This document shows, piece by piece, positions 13,903 through 28,135 of a stretch of DNA of 64,000 bases (positions are counted from its first letter, which is position 1; each line of letters begins with the position of its first letter). Origin of the DNA: Ophthalmolycus amberensis (Eukaryota; Chordata; Actinopteri; Perciformes; Zoarcidae); assembly GCA_024529925.1 (NCBI GenBank), contig JAFEUB010000718.1:1-64000 (forward strand). The letters are read 5' to 3'. The notes beneath the pieces were generated by a model, which had not been told where the DNA came from, did not search any database, and worked only from the letters and a program-made list of their open reading frames with translations. The position numbers and the translations under genes are program-made.

Positions 13903-16900
13903 CTGAAAGGGGGGGGGGGGGAGAGAGAGAACAGCAAACTAAATTAGTAGAAATGATAGATCAGGCTAACTACTTACAGGATTGTACCCCTTTTGGCCAA
14001 CTTTATAACACATTACAGTACAGATGTCACATTTTAAGATATAATGTAATCATTTAAAACTGGAAACACAGTTATGACTGAAATGGCACAAATGCAATCG
14101 TATGAACTGCTTCTCCAAACTTGTTTAAATAACTTGTCTCCATCATTGGCACAACTGTTTCTGAGCAATAAGACCAGTGATGTGACTCAGAGAGGATATC
14201 TATCTAACACCACACAGCCTGTATTCCACCTCAGCAAGGCCTTTTGCACTTTGTGCTGCTGCACAGAAAGCAGAACATCAGGTCACTTGGAGACACCCAC
14301 ATAAAGGCGACCCCTCTTCACAGGTTGTACGTCTGTGTAGTGAGCCGTTAAAGTATAAAAAGTAAAATACACTAGGTACAAAACACTAAGGTGCAGAAGA
14401 GATTATGTTGCCTGATTGTGTGGTGTGTAAAATGTTCTAAATAATTAACAATCTTGAAATTGAGAAGAGGCAACTTCTTTACAACTGAAATTACTTTTTT
14501 TATTATTACAAAGCGATGTACCAAAAGAAAAGGTACCGTTGGGGTCCGGTACCAGTTCAGATGTGAACAGTACCCAACCCTAAAAAGCAACAGGCCTTGC
14601 TGAATAGCCCTGAGTTTGTATTGTTGTCCACCATTGTATGTTTTTACTGCTGTTGTATGTACTGCTGTCGGGTGTGTACAGTGCTGTGGAAAGAAATCTC
14701 CCCTTGGTGGACAATATAAAGTATACAGTAAAGCAAAACATAGGGTTTTTTTCCTTGTTTTTGAGTCAACCCTTGTGTAAAAGATAACACAAAGAGCATG
14801 AAGTGAGCAGGAGAAATCGGTGTGTTCAATCACTCCCCTCGGTCTCCAAAAGTACACACAGCCAATCTAAATCCAAACCCTCTCCACTGCTCACAGTGTG
14901 CAGCATGTTAAAAGTAATGACAGAGGGAGTTAAAAAGCTCCAAAATGGAGACTGGTTACGCCTCTCAACGCTCCATCTCTTGAAATGTGTTGTCGACGTT
15001 CCTCTTGGAAGCACTGCCACGCGCAGCGATGAAATGACTTCCGCTGAAGCTGTTGAAAGTACTGGAAAGTCTCCCTGATACAGAGCAGCAATCATGTTTC
15101 TATTATTACCAGCCAGTGTCTGCTGGGGAATTCATTTCTTGGGGACTGGGAGTATACCACGGGAGACACAGCAGTGTGTCTGGCGGTGTCAGGGAAAACT
15201 GGGCTTGAATGCGGGATACAGTCATAAAGAAGAGCGTTAATTAGGTCCAAATGCTCTCATGAGGACCATAAAGCTTAATCATTTTCTCAGCCACACACAT
15301 TCAATTGAGACACACAAGGCCACTCTCTCGAACCGATCTATCCGTCAATCTCAACCAGTCAATTACTTGCTCTACTGTGAGGCAAAGTCAGCCACACTCC
15401 AAAAAAATGCCCTCATCAAACTGGCTTGCTAACAAATAACACAGACACAAAGTTGTTTTGTAACGGGCGCAGCGAGCTTTTAAATGAGTGTTCAGCAGCT
15501 GAGGAGAGGCGAGTGGAGGAAAGGTTTCGTACACTGGTGCTCATAAACGCAGAACCTGCCGGGGTTCAAGGTTTACATGGACAGTAAAACAAAGTGCACG
15601 AGCCAACTTCTCCGCCCCGAAACTTAGCGGCTGAAAGGCTGCGATTGTTGACTGGTGGTCATTGTTGAAGTCGGATTACGTCAGGCCAGAACACGTTGAA
15701 GCGCAGTGGAACACAAAAGCTTTTCACAATACCGTGGCTGCACTATAATGCAATCTAATCAATAGCCCCATGCTGAGCAGTGCCGTCACGACGCTGTTAT
15801 TGTTGCATTTCTGTTGAGTGTGTCAGCTTGATGGTATTCTGTGAGACAACATTAGCTGGTGGTTTCATACTGAATTGCATTACAGGCAACAAGTCACTAA
15901 AAAGAATTTAGATTGCAGTTTTCACAAAAGGTGAAATGTCTTACAAGGCCGGTGTATTGCACTGTATTATGTTGTACAGGTGTTCATGACTGGGATATCT
16001 ACTCCGTCTCCCTTCCTCTGCGCTCTTTCAGCAATGCAAGACTTCACAGTAAACAGAAATCCAGGCCAAGAGTTTTGTGGAAAGTAATTAGAGAGGCTAA
16101 TAAATATGCCTTTGGAATTCAAAGGATGCCCAACATCCCAACATTTTGGCTCGGGGGAAAAAAAAAGACCTAAACCTTCCAATAAAAATACGACACCCGT
16201 GCTCAAGCACAAAGTTGTATCGCACACAACCCCCTGTCAAAAAGCAGGAGAGCTCTCAAAAGACTTGGACTCACACATACACAGTCCTGTTGTGTCGTGA
16301 CCAGGTCTCCCTTGAGAATGAGCCCCCGTGTCTCTCAATGAGATTACCTGTCTAAATAAAGGTTGACACATTTCTGAGGTTAGCTTAGAATGAAACCGGC
16401 ATTTACATCTTTACCACGGACAGTAGTTTCAACTCGTGTGTGTATCAGAGCCTTCAACGCTGTGACACAATTTAAAGAAATGAGAGTTGTTTTCAGATTA
16501 GGATTTCCTTGTTGAGGGCCATTCGTCATTATATCATGCATCAACTAACCTATAGTTGTACTGTACACATCTGTGTTCATACTCATTTACATTTGCACAG
16601 CAACACTCACCCTCACTGTTCATATATTCTTCCCTTCTCAGTTACTGAATGGCACAATAAAGAAAACAAAACCAGAAAAACTAAGAATAAAAGCCACTCG
16701 TCTTGTGGCTCTCTGGAACAAATCAGCCCAGCAGGAGTTCCTCTCCGTGGAAGCCCTAATCCATAACATCTCTCCTTCTTCTCTTCTCTCCTCCAGCTGA
16801 GAAGGAAGCCTGCCCACGTCTTCCCGCAAGCTGTCACCAGGCAAAAGGGAGCGCATATCCCCCCCCCCCCACTTAGGTGACCCGCTGAAGCATGACAGCA

Positions 16901-19900
16901 TGGAGGGATAAGGGGATGGGGGGGAAGAAAACAAGGAGGAAGAGGAGGAGGAGGGAGACAGGAGCCTCCAGGCAGGGAAATGTAGCCAGCTACAATGCAT
17001 AGCTTCTGGTTTGACTTTGAGCAGTCTTATGCAATGCTCACAACGCAGGGCCGAGTAGATGTACTGGAGGGAGCCGAGGAGCTGCTGTGGCGGTGAAAAC
17101 GACGTACATTTCTTTCACGGCTGCTTATCGCCCCATTTCCGAGCGGAGCCCCTTTCAAAGCACTTCAGTAACTGTGGCTGTGGTGTATTGCCAAGCTGTC
17201 GAAAGGAGCAGCCCTGTTTCCTTGCGCCCCTCTTGCCCACTGTGTGTTAATGTGAAATCTGTTGAGTCGGTGCTCGGGGCTCTCCCGGGACCTCGCTGGA
17301 GCGGGGGTCCTTTGAGTTAGCTGCACAGCCACTTCTTTGAGCATCAACACAGTCCTGATCTCCAGCCCGTGGGGACCTGCCGCTGTAGCAGAAGGTGCAT
17401 AAGCAGAGGAAAGGGACAGGTGGATGAAACAGGCCTCATCACACTCAATCCATAGTTTTCGTTTGGAGACGCATAAATTGTCAACGCCAAACCTTCAGTT
17501 GGCACACGCAAAGAAATCCACCTGGTGAGGAACTGCAAAGTAGATTTACTCTTCTGCTCGTAAAATGAAATTGCTAGCAGCGTGCGACAGTGTGAAGCAA
17601 CATTGATCACATAGATATGAACTACGGCGAGGATGTGGACTAGTGAGCTGAGGCATACTGAAGGACGACTGAAACCCTGACGTGTATGTTTTGTCTGTGT
17701 GTGAGCTTTTAGTATCTCTGCGAGGACGAATTCGAGTAACTACGACCGTGAGACTGAGAACAGAATTAGGTTTAGGTTGAGGTTAAGGTAAGGCCATTCA
17801 AACACGTATGTGTGCGCATGCATCAGAAAGAGTGATAAGCGTGGGAAAACACATTTCTGTGCCTTATCTTTACTTCTCACAGAACGCCCACCACTGAATG
17901 GGAATTACAACGCATCAACTTGTTGTAGTGATATTCTGACAGCTTCAGCTAGGGGAACGCTCACACATACATTTGTTGCTGCAGTCTCTTAAATATTCTG
18001 CAACCTACACACTGGCGCTTTTTCAGCAGGTTTGCGTGGAGTCTCGAAAAGTGCAGGTGCAGAGCGGTGGGCTACGCAGCGTCGAAAGCTCATTCTGATC
18101 CATTTCGGATCAAAATCGAAATGATAGCCCTAGCACTAGCACTCTGACTAAAACTTGTTCAGTGTATTCGTGGAGCACCATGTGCAGTATTTGAGAGTCA
18201 GGAGCAATGGCACACAAACGTTCAGCAAACAGACAAGTGAACTGCACTGGTGTGTCAACAAGCATTTTCCCCTTGGGGGGGGGGGGGGGGGGGGGCAGCA
18301 ACAAGACAAGGAACTACAGTGTGTCTATCGACCTGCAGAGAACAAGAGGGAAAGCAATGTTAGAGATGACTTGCAGTAGGAGTGTAGACCAAACCGTGGC
18401 TGAATAAGTAGGATGTGCAAAAGACAAGATATTTGGCGAGATAACCGACTCGAACAGGTAAAATAATCCTCCTCTAGCAGCATCTAATCCCCTGAACACT
18501 CTTCTTACTCACATTTGACTGACTTTGGAAACTCTCAAAGACAAAAGTAGATTCTCTCATTCCACACATTACACAAAGATGTCTGAAAGTAATGAAACAC
18601 GTTGCCTCGTCTGCGGCTTCTCATGCACATCCTCCATGTTGTTTCACCTGTTTAGAGAGTGATGTCACACGACAGTGTCACTGTGAATGAGTGGTATCCA
18701 ACATCGCCACATGAACAGATGGTGAATGCTATCCTCCCATAAAATAATTGAGAGATCAAACCGTCTACCCTGCTGGTTTTCTGGTGTCAACGGCAGCCAG
18801 TGGTGTATTGAAATCCAACGCTACGTAAAAACCAGACAAATCTCAGGTCTTGACATGCGTCACAGGTCACCAACAAGTATCATGTTGGGTGATGAGAGCC
18901 AGTAACAGCAAGAATTATGTCCTACACATTACAGTTCATGCTGAGGAAAAACTCTCTGTGGGATGGAAGTCAGTGAAAGAGAGTCCGTCCGTGTTAGCAG
19001 TACTTCTACCATGTACTACTCCAAACCTGCACTTGGGGAATCTAAAATCTCTGTGGTAGCTTTACTTTGAGGCTGGATTGTGAAACATTAAGTCAGAGAT
19101 TTTTTTTGTCAGAAATATCCTTTGTACAAAGTGCACAACAGAGCAGCAGTTACCGAGTCAAAAAAAAAACCAAAGCACAAGGGTAGGACAGCTTAATCGA
19201 GCTGGATAAGACTTCGGGTCTTGTTTGACCCTCCCAAGTTTTGAGATCCACGACCAAAATCCCTCAATCACAACCAACTCAATGCGCATGCCAGTCAGCA
19301 AAGCTCATCAACGCTCTTCTTCTTCTTCCATCTCAGACGTCCAGTAATCTTCAAATATGCTTAATTCCGTCAAATCTGCGGTGCGGTTTTACTACGTAAA
19401 GACTGGGTTTGAAAACAAGTAAAGTACGCAGAGCTGAAGGAGCGGAAAACTAAACAATGTCATAAGTTATTTCAAGCAGAGCTGCGACTCAACCACGTTC
19501 TCCAGATTCAGCCACTAAGCGCAGCGTTGTCTTTGTCGACACTGAGGTTCTGAGCTGCGCTCTCCTCACGCTGCATTCTAGCACACTCAGGGGAAAAAAC
19601 TCACAACCAAATCCTGAGATAGAATCTTTAGATAATGAAGCTATCACCCATAAATGGCTATTCTGAGAGATGCTACTACTGTAATTTGTAGGCTGCTCTT
19701 AGAAAGGCGAGCATATTTCGAGGAGGAGCGTGAGGGACGAGAGGATCAAAACATTTTCGGATTAAGATCCTTCTCATAATTTCAATCACTTTTTTCCATC
19801 TTGCCTTAGTAATTAGTGTCTTGACTGTGAGCTGCACTTTTTCTCTTCATAATATCCGAGGCAAACAATGTACATTGTGTACTGTGGGACAAAAGGTAAA

Positions 19901-22023
19901 ATGTACAGAATAGATACTGCACATCCTGCTGATGTCTATTTCATGTTCTAAGAAATAATGGAAACCATTCATCACAAAAAAAGAATGGCTCTAACTCAAA
20001 GCAGCAGGTTGAATACGTCTAGACTCTTTTCCCTGAAAAAGAAAGATATGGGAGGAACCATCCATTTTCCTCAGCTGCCAGTGAGGGTTATATAGTGCCA
20101 TGGAGGTATATGGGCTCGCCGTGAATCAGTGAATGACATGCCAGGCCCTCAAGGCAGAGCACCTTTTGGCAATAAACATTTGGGAGGGACAGGACAGTCG
20201 TAGGTAAATAGCAAAAAAGCAAATATAGAGCACTTAGCAATAGATGATCCGGGACAACGGCTTGATGCATTCACAATACAAAAGGTGAATGTATAATTAC
20301 TTTGCATAAGGATAAGCTAAAAGCAACAGCACTGCGCCAGAGTACGTATAGCCAGAATAATAGATTTGGATGAAGACAGAGGTGATGCTTATGATCATAG
20401 CAAAGAGAGAAACCACAGTTTGGGAGGATACAGATCCCATAGTGTCATTTTATCAGAAACACTGACAGGCTGGTCTTTCGATCCACCAAAGAAACCGGGA
20501 GCTTTAAGTCCGTATGTCTGCAACGGTATCTGTCCAACAACAGAACAAGCTGAGGCGGTGGACACACAGGAAGGGAGCCAGCTCGACAGTTTACATTATG
20601 CTGACTGTAATTGGACAGTGAAGTATGGGGGAGGGTATAATCGTATCTTTTATGGCATGCCAGAGCAAATTAAGCCCTGAACTCCTGCATAGGACAGAAG
20701 CTATACGTTAATGTAAGTGGGTTACTTAACGCCATTGGGAGGCACAGGGGTAGGATTAGGAGCCTCATAGATAATGTGAACCAAATGTTCCCCCCCCCCA
20801 GGTCTCAACCTGTCACAGAGATACAGCGGTGGAGACATGTGCTAATTGGTCTTCGGACGTTCTCTTGTTCTCTATCTTTCGAATTAGCAGAGAGCAAGCC
20901 CAAGCATTTTGGAGCCTAAGAACAACTATGTACAAGAAGAAAAAGATTATAAAAGAAAGAAAACATGTTAAATGATTCTGCAGAGTATAGGATCCAACTT
21001 GTATGGTCAATGTGAAGATTCAAGCCTTGCTTCTTCCATTTTGGTGATGCTCAAATATTTTAGGACACTTTGATTGATAATAACCCCTTGCATCTAAAAA
21101 AAAAAGAGAGAAGACACTTTGGAAATGCAAGGGGTTAACCTGTAAACATACATTACAATTCTAATTTGCAGCTGCTTAGTCTGCATAATGCCTTGGGCAA
21201 GTTCTGCTGTAGCAGACAAGTAACCCAAACATTTACTTCAAAGCAAACCAAAAACACATATTCAGTGTTACGTTACACTAAAAAAAAAAAAAAAGAAACC
21301 TGCAATGATCCAGGTATTTAATATTCAACTTTTAATGTTGATCAAATAAATTGATTAACTGATTATTAATGTCTACAACACTTTCAGTCCACGTGGTTCA
21401 CTTGCACCAGCACAAACTACCATCATTAGATTTCCTTGTTGCACAACATGTGACCATAATTCATAATGTGGGGGTTTTATGATCATATAAGTGGTAATTG
21501 TAGTCTCATATTGCTTCATGAGCAAACACAGAAGCACAGCCTATAATCATAATACTCATATTCAAGGTGGACTACACCCAAATTCACTTGTCTGGGCAGA
21601 CGGGAAATTCGCGGGTCACCTCCGTGAACACCGTAAAACATAAACATGACAAATAAAGTCAATAAACTGGAATTCTCCTAATTTTGTCAAAGCAAACGCA
21701 ATAACACGTCATCACCAACTTTGCTTCCCAAACAGGAATGTTATAAAACAACGCTTAGTTTACACAAATGTGAAAAGAAAACAGTAGGCTATACGGTACA
21801 CTAGTACAACACGTGCACAAACTGTTCACCAGCTAAGGCGCGCGCACACTTGTTCCGAATCCAACCTGTAAGTGGTTGATAGATTGTTGACCAGCGTAGA
21901 GGCGCATTAACGTAAAAACCACACTTCCTGCAACAATTAAACTTGTCCACGCGGAAAACTAGTAATGCGTAAATTGACTTTTCTAAACAAACAGAGGCAG
22001 AGGTTGGAGTTAGCGTCACTTAC
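13903..22023 (-). other. stxbp6: stxbp6 intron 1
   Basis: This 8.1 kb intron is bounded by the donor CATCG|GTAAGTGA (minus, GT at 22022-22023) and the acceptor TTTCAG (13903-13905). It contains only short chance ORFs, a run of 21 G at 18275-18295, C/G homopolymers near 16860 and 20790, and A-rich tracts. A segment near 14520-14580 carries GGTACC-rich phrases reminiscent of a fish transposon. No other gene is supported. Confidence 0.65.
18275..18295. repeat. Poly-G homopolymer (21 G)
   Basis: An uninterrupted run of 21 G bases within stxbp6 intron 1. On the transcribed (minus-sense) strand it is poly-C. Such runs are prone to length variation and assembly error. Confidence 0.9.
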
Positions 22024-22290
22024 CGATGTGTTCAGCGGCGGTTTATCCACGTGCGGCTCTCCTCAATTTCCTTCGGTTAATTTCTCCAGCTGCTGTCACA
22101 CTCCAGCCACTTTCAGCAGCCTCTTCCGCGTCGTAGGGTGTCTTATCAGACTAAACGGGAGCCTTTCGTGCTCAACATCGCGTCGACTTCACTTCTGCGA
22201 CAGTTGTTGTTGGTTTGTAAGCGGAGAGAAGAGAGTTTGTTTCCCCTGCTGCCGTTTCTGCGGAGAGACCGTCTGACTGCGGCTGTGTGT
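22024..22290 (-). other. stxbp6: Probable non-coding exon 1 and promoter-proximal region of stxbp6
   Basis: The minus-strand sequence ends in a textbook donor (CATCG|GTAAGTGA, last exon base 22024). The region is locally GC- and CpG-rich compared with its surroundings and has no TATA box. It contains a CACGTG E-box at about 22046-22051. Vertebrate STXBP6 has a non-coding first exon (established knowledge), and this is the only good donor upstream of the coding exon that I saw in such a context. The transcription start is not determined. The right boundary is a guess just before the GT/AC microsatellites. Confidence 0.55.
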
Positions 22291-22325
22291 GTGTGTGTGG
22301 ATGGGAAACCAGTAGCAGGTTCCCA

Positions 22326-22360
<35 letters not shown>
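22326..22360. repeat. (AC)n microsatellite
   Basis: About 17 AC units just upstream (for the minus gene) of the probable stxbp6 exon 1, with a short (GT)n run at 22284-22298 on the other side. The opposed GT and AC runs could pair with each other. Confidence 0.95.
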
Positions 22361-22362
<2 letters not shown>

Positions 22363-22724
22363 CCTCCCCGCCAATCACGTACAGTATCACACCACCACGT
22401 AGCCTGCAGCTCACATCTGCATGTTTTGGTCTTTTCAAAGAAGAAAATACTTCTGTGGATGTTTGTGAGCGAGTCCTAAAACATTTTTAGAACAATTTTC
22501 CATCTGTGACGTTGCTGGTTAGTGGTTTTAGACTCATGACTCAACCTAAGAGACTCCTTCCCAGAGGATAAAAACAATCGGATTATTTTCCTCATGAAAG
22601 ACAGCAGAAGACGTTCACAACGACACCGTACTATCACATAAGCTACATTCCAACTCAGTCTCAATAATAGGCACGTCATAAGAATATGAGTTGAAAGATA
22701 TACTGATAAGTTATATTGTTCATG

Positions 22725-23295
22725 GTTTTTATTACCAAGTCTCTACGACTCACACGGTATAAACATGTCCAGTAGCTAGGGCATTCCCAAAGGTCAGCAT
22801 TAAATAAAAGTTGTTTACCTTTTTTGAATTACTTGTTGAGACTGAGGACTCATAACAAAGACACTTTGAGTCCTTATGGGGATGTTATAGAATGAGTGCT
22901 TTTTATTACCTCGTCTGTGTGAGTCAACCCTTAAATAGCTTCCCACAGTATGGCTGAATGAACAATAACTAGGACATTCCCATGTTCACTATATCAAAAA
23001 CAAAAGAATAGCTTGTAACTTTGTTAAATTACTTGTTTGGACTGTACACTACCTGATGAGGTTACTGGCCCCACAACAGAGACTTAAAGTCCTTATAGGG
23101 ATATACTGTGATGGGAATATAAAGGTAATATCTTTTACTTTTTATCACCCTGTCACTGAGAGTTAACCCATAAACATGTCTGATTAAAGTAGGCTCCCCA
23201 CATTATCAGCGGGAATTAGCAGAGTCCCGGGCACTCCCCAACGCCACCACTAAAAAAGCACCTTGACTTCTTTGAGTTGCTTGTTTAGACAAGCC
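22725..23295 (+). repeat. Three-unit degenerate tandem repeat (~180-240 bp units)
   Basis: Three imperfect units begin near 22725, 22900 and 23137. Each has, in the same order, TTTTTATTACC or similar, a GAGT(C/T)AACCC-type phrase, (T)AAACATGTC or equivalent, a GGCATTCCC/GGACATTCCC/GGCACTCCCC phrase, and GAATTACTTGTT/AAATTACTTGTT/GAGTTGCTTGTT(T)(A/G)GAC. The units are strongly diverged, so the repeat is old. Confidence 0.6.
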
Positions 23296-23444
23296 TACAC
23301 TAGCTGAACATTTTCCAATAGCTCACTGCTGGACGTGTGGGAGGAGTCGGTGTTCAAAACTGTCCTAAACTTCCAGCAGCAGTTTACGACCATTTTTTGT
23401 TTCTACAGCCATGCCAACAGAAATGTGTTCCCTGGGAATTCACA

Positions 23445-23484
<40 letters not shown>
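23445..23484. repeat. (AC)n microsatellite
   Basis: About 20 AC units preceded by CACAG and followed by GAGGCAGTGG. Confidence 0.95.
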
Positions 23485-23487
<3 letters not shown>

Positions 23488-26400
23488 GCAGTGGAACTGC
23501 ATGTGTTTGCCTAATGTTTTGCTTGGCTGCGTTCAAGTCATGCAAATCTCCCTTCTCTAATTCCTCTCAAGAGTTGACTGCTTTGATAAGCTCCGTCTTC
23601 ATTTTGAACATACTTGGACGATGCTGCCTCATCTGAGATAATTCAAGTTTGATGCTGTGCTTCTGTTTCTTTGCCTCTGGGTCTCTGCAGCTGATCATTA
23701 ACATGTTGCAGAGGGAACACATGAGCATTTAAGCCACCATTTGCTGTTCCGGTTCTACCATAGCAGATGTCTGCGAGTCTCTTGAGAAAGCTGCGATATT
23801 AAATGCATGATGAAGGATAAACAAAATCCACTTCTGGCTTACAAACAGCAGTTCAAAATCAAACATGAATGTTTCTGATTTCCTTCAATACACTTTGCAG
23901 GCGGTTGTTTGGCTTTGCATCTCTGTGGTAGCCTATGGTAATCTGTGCAACACCGAAGTCCTTGTAAGGTGTCATTTTAAGAATATATGACCAGCTGTAT
24001 TAATTCACTGCAGATGTCATTCTGTTTTTCACTTATGAATACAATCTATGTACCGGCTATAAAGCTCCCACACAAATTATTCCCTAATCCATGCAGCTAA
24101 AAAAAACGAAATCATCCCAATAATCAAACATGAAAGTTCTTTATTCCTCCAGCCCCTGAAGTTTCCTCTGGATCCTATTATTGTTTGTCTGGCTTTGTGA
24201 TTCCACACTACAGAAAGCTGCTCAACCATCTGGTACAGCATGTGGAAATAGTTCAATTTCAAGAATTTAGAATTGAAAAATGCTTGCTGAGTCTACTGAG
24301 ACTATACCTTCAGGCAATCCACTTTGATTTACACACAGGCTCTTCTGTTGAGTGTAAAGTTGGATGTGGAGTGTTTTTGCTGTTATGGCTGCAGGGCCAT
24401 TGGGACAGCAACAAGAAGGTATTGGATACTAGACTGACACTGACACTGTAGAACTGTACCTCTGCGCTCCCCCACACGAGTAAACACTTTCACTGAAATG
24501 AGTCACTTTTTCCAGATTGAGGGGAAAAGAGGAAGTGGCCAAGGGGGAAAAAAATAATGCATACGCACACACGCATGAAACCACACAGACACACACACAA
24601 AAGCACAGAGGGTTAAAAGGACATTAGCTGTTTCCTGCCGGTGAGTTTGGGAATTCAGGCAGCTGCGTCTGTCTAGGGAAAGACATGGCCGGTGATTGCT
24701 CTGAACAAGACAAGGTTTCGACTTATACGGCACTACCAGTCTCCAAAACAGCCTGAAGAATGAATGCCCAACTGGTGAAAGCTTGACGTTGATGTTCATT
24801 GCTCAATTCAAAGCTGAGGTTATGCTTTTGGATGTGTGACACACCACAGAGGCCGAAACATCCGTCAGGTTTTGCTCATGCGGCTGAGATTCCCGCGATG
24901 ACTTATCGGACTGGAATCTGGCGGCGGGAAAGTAACCAGTCGCAACTAATTCTGGTGAATTTGCTTGAATATCTTATACAGTACTCGTACCGTATCCTTT
25001 GTGCACTTTGGGAATTTAGGGGGAGTTATTTGTTTAGTTTTGCCTGAGTCATTTTCTGGAGCAGCTGTGCTTCCCTGACCTGAGTGCAGTTTATCCACTT
25101 AATAATAATGTTCCTAATATTCCCCTCAGATTTCACATCAAGCATTAAAGAATTAGTTTCATGCTGCTTAATGTTCTGTACCTGCTTGTTGCAGTGCTTC
25201 ATCCCTAGAGAGTAATAGTCAATCTGAGTGACATTTGTTAGGCTCCGCTGCACTAGTGCATTAAGAATTTAAATGACTTGTGCATCATTTTATACACATT
25301 TTAAAGTCAGGATGGCATGCTTAGTGAAATATTGATGTCCAAGATGACTCTTTTAACGGTTGCCCCCTTCACATGAAATGGAAAATCAATGTCTTCTGTA
25401 TCACTTTATACATCTTTCCTTGTAATTATGTATGAAGTATTTGCCGTTATTCAATACTTTGGAATCTTGTTTTGAATTTAAAAAGAGTTTGTGTGGGCTC
25501 TGGTAAAGATCCGTCCGCATGACAAGCTTGTAATTATGGACATGCCAAAGACTCCACGGGGTTGAGATGTTAATGGCGTTCCCACTCCTTGAGTACAATC
25601 AGTACTTTTTCCCTCAGAAGCTCTCCCACGTGGAGGCAGAAGCTGCTGTCAGAGCTCTACCTGGCAGTACGTCTCCCTTGGCTTCATCTCTTTCCCCCCA
25701 CACAACTCACTGCAAACCCTCCATCCTCCTCCCAAACTCCTGGAAAACATAATCATCCCTCCAGCCGGTGACGTCAGACAAGGAAACGGTGCAGACTGGC
25801 CGGATTAGGGAGAACGAGGTGCCTCAGGCACCGTGGTGAGCAGGGTAAACATGGAGATCTGACGTTAGAGGAATGGAACGGCGCTCCGACCACCGGCTGC
25901 CTCTCATCTCCCCACACGGCCACATGGCTGCTATACACACACCCTCACTGCACTCTCTTATTAGTCAGTTGTTTTTGTCCTTTCTCCATCTCGCTGCTGC
26001 ACTAAAATCAAACACTGAATTCATATGGTTTGTTGTTTGCACTTCACAGTGTGTGGCATGAAACACACACATCAGACACTGGTTACAAAGCTGCATGAGA
26101 AGCTCACTCGAGAGGAAAACATGTGCCATTGCGGTCGAGCTGACATGCAAAGATTACAGTGTATGAGGCGTGCTTTCATTTTGAGATTTCATGCGTGTGT
26201 AACATTGCAGAGAATACCAAGGAGTACATGTTTGACCCATCAGTGGCAGAGCTGTTCGCTGGTTCTCGGTAATTTCGTGGAACCCGCCGCCTTCGGTGGA
26301 AGGTGGACTGTGTGTTTATTTGAGGCGGCGGCGTCTGAAACCTTGTGTTTACGTTTCACTTGTCGAGTGAGGAAACAAGTGTGTGTGCTCGTTGCTGCTC

Positions 26401-28135
26401 TCCTCGTGCTCGTTTCACGTTGTCGAACCAGGTCAAGTGTAACAATCCACTTTGCTAATCTTTAAGTGTGAAAAAAGGAACATATTTAGGCCTCCAATCT
26501 GGTATTGATTTTACCTGCTTGTGCCTGATGGGATATAGTATGTCACCTGTGGCTCCTAACCAATCGCATTAGATACACAAGAACTAAATCTTTGTCATGA
26601 AGCCGACCTCTGCGTTGCTTTTAAGACATCAACGAGCCGCTTGTCAAGGCTATTTCACACTTTCTAAGGCGTATCTGTGTTCCTTTTACAATGAGTCATT
26701 CCAGCACAATTGTTGTCAAAACGCCTTATCCGATTGGTCCAGAAGATCTTTCAGATTATAGAAATTATCCGTATGACCTCTCGGGCACTGCTGAAACAGA
26801 AAGACCTGGGACTGCTGTAAAATGATGCCTACAAATAACTGCTCACAATGATGTCATTTGTGACCGTTTTGCTTCTTTTTTTTTAAGCGTGAATTTTGGG
26901 AGCAGTCATTGGAATATTCCTTTGCCAAAGACAGCCACTTTAATTAGATTTCATCGTCAGAATGCCCAGCCAGCCACAAGTAATGACTTTCATGCTCAGA
27001 TCAATCATAGCTGCTTTGTCGCTTTACAAAAACATAGAAAGAGAAATTTGCTTTCAATCCCTGTTCTTAATTCTGCATCAATAATATGAGGGCGGTTGTT
27101 CAATCAACCTCACATTTCATTTTAATATCAAAAAATGAATATCTAATTAGATTCAGACTGTAGGTTTATGAGGGGAAAGGGGAGGTCTTGCTCATCTTGC
27201 AATAATTTGCATTCAACAGAACTGGTTGGACAAGACTTTTGAAGCAGTGTAGATGCTGTTAACATCACATCAAAACTGTTGATTGTAAATGCTAATTTTC
27301 TACATCGGGGAAGTACAAAAGAAAATACAATATGGGGTGCAAGACACCGTGACTAATTGTAGCTGTGAGACGTGTTTCTGTCAGTCTTCTTCTCTCTTTT
27401 GCCCACAGGCAGCACCTTAACATAGAAGTGAAAACAGGATTTCCAGAAGGAGAAGCTCATCGTGAATCACGGCTTGTACTCTGGGGTGTGCTGAAGTCAG
27501 ATTTTGAAGCAACTCGCTGCATGGGCAAAATACTCTGTAATGGAGCCAAGCACCATTAAATACCACAAACTACATCCATCTTCATCACAGTATGACAGCT
27601 GAATGATAGGTGTGTGGAGTGTGTGTTTTGTGTGAGGTGTTCTTCAATACACCAAGTCACATCTCTCATTATAAACAATTTAGCCATTGGATAGCCTTGT
27701 TGGACTCTCAATCCAAATTATATTGAAGAAGTCCTTCAGTATGAGCTTCTTATACATCACCTGTAAGTACAGCGCTGCAAATGTTGGGATCCATAGCATA
27801 CCTGTTGATCAGTGAACGCATTTGATAATGTTTTTTACGATATTCAGTTCAATGTTTCTTTCAGTTTGTCTCAACCAAAAGTCTCTGTCTGTCTGAGTCC
27901 TCCGTCATCTGTCCCTGCCTGCCACTAACCCACTCTGGTCAAAGCAGCTAATTTGGCCGATCAATGAGCAGAGCCTTCTGGGAAACACAAAGAGCCAGGG
28001 ATCCAATTTCATTTCACGAGTTCAATTTGGTCTTTATTGTCGGCAGGACAAGTGGTGTCACTCGGAGACGCTGTCATGGCCGTAATGTCACAGTGAGATA
28101 ATGTGGAGATACGGGGGGGGGGGGGGACTGGCTGA

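Noticed and set aside
14372..14857. 161-codon minus ORF in stxbp6 intron 1
   Set aside because: No family resemblance, and part of it crosses GGTACC-rich transposon-like sequence.
20366..20680. 104-codon plus ORF in stxbp6 intron 1
   Set aside because: Not recognised, isolated and antisense to an intron. Probably chance.
26025..26465. 146-codon plus ORF upstream of the array
   Set aside because: No recognisable domain, Cys/Arg-rich chance-like composition and no splice or promoter context.
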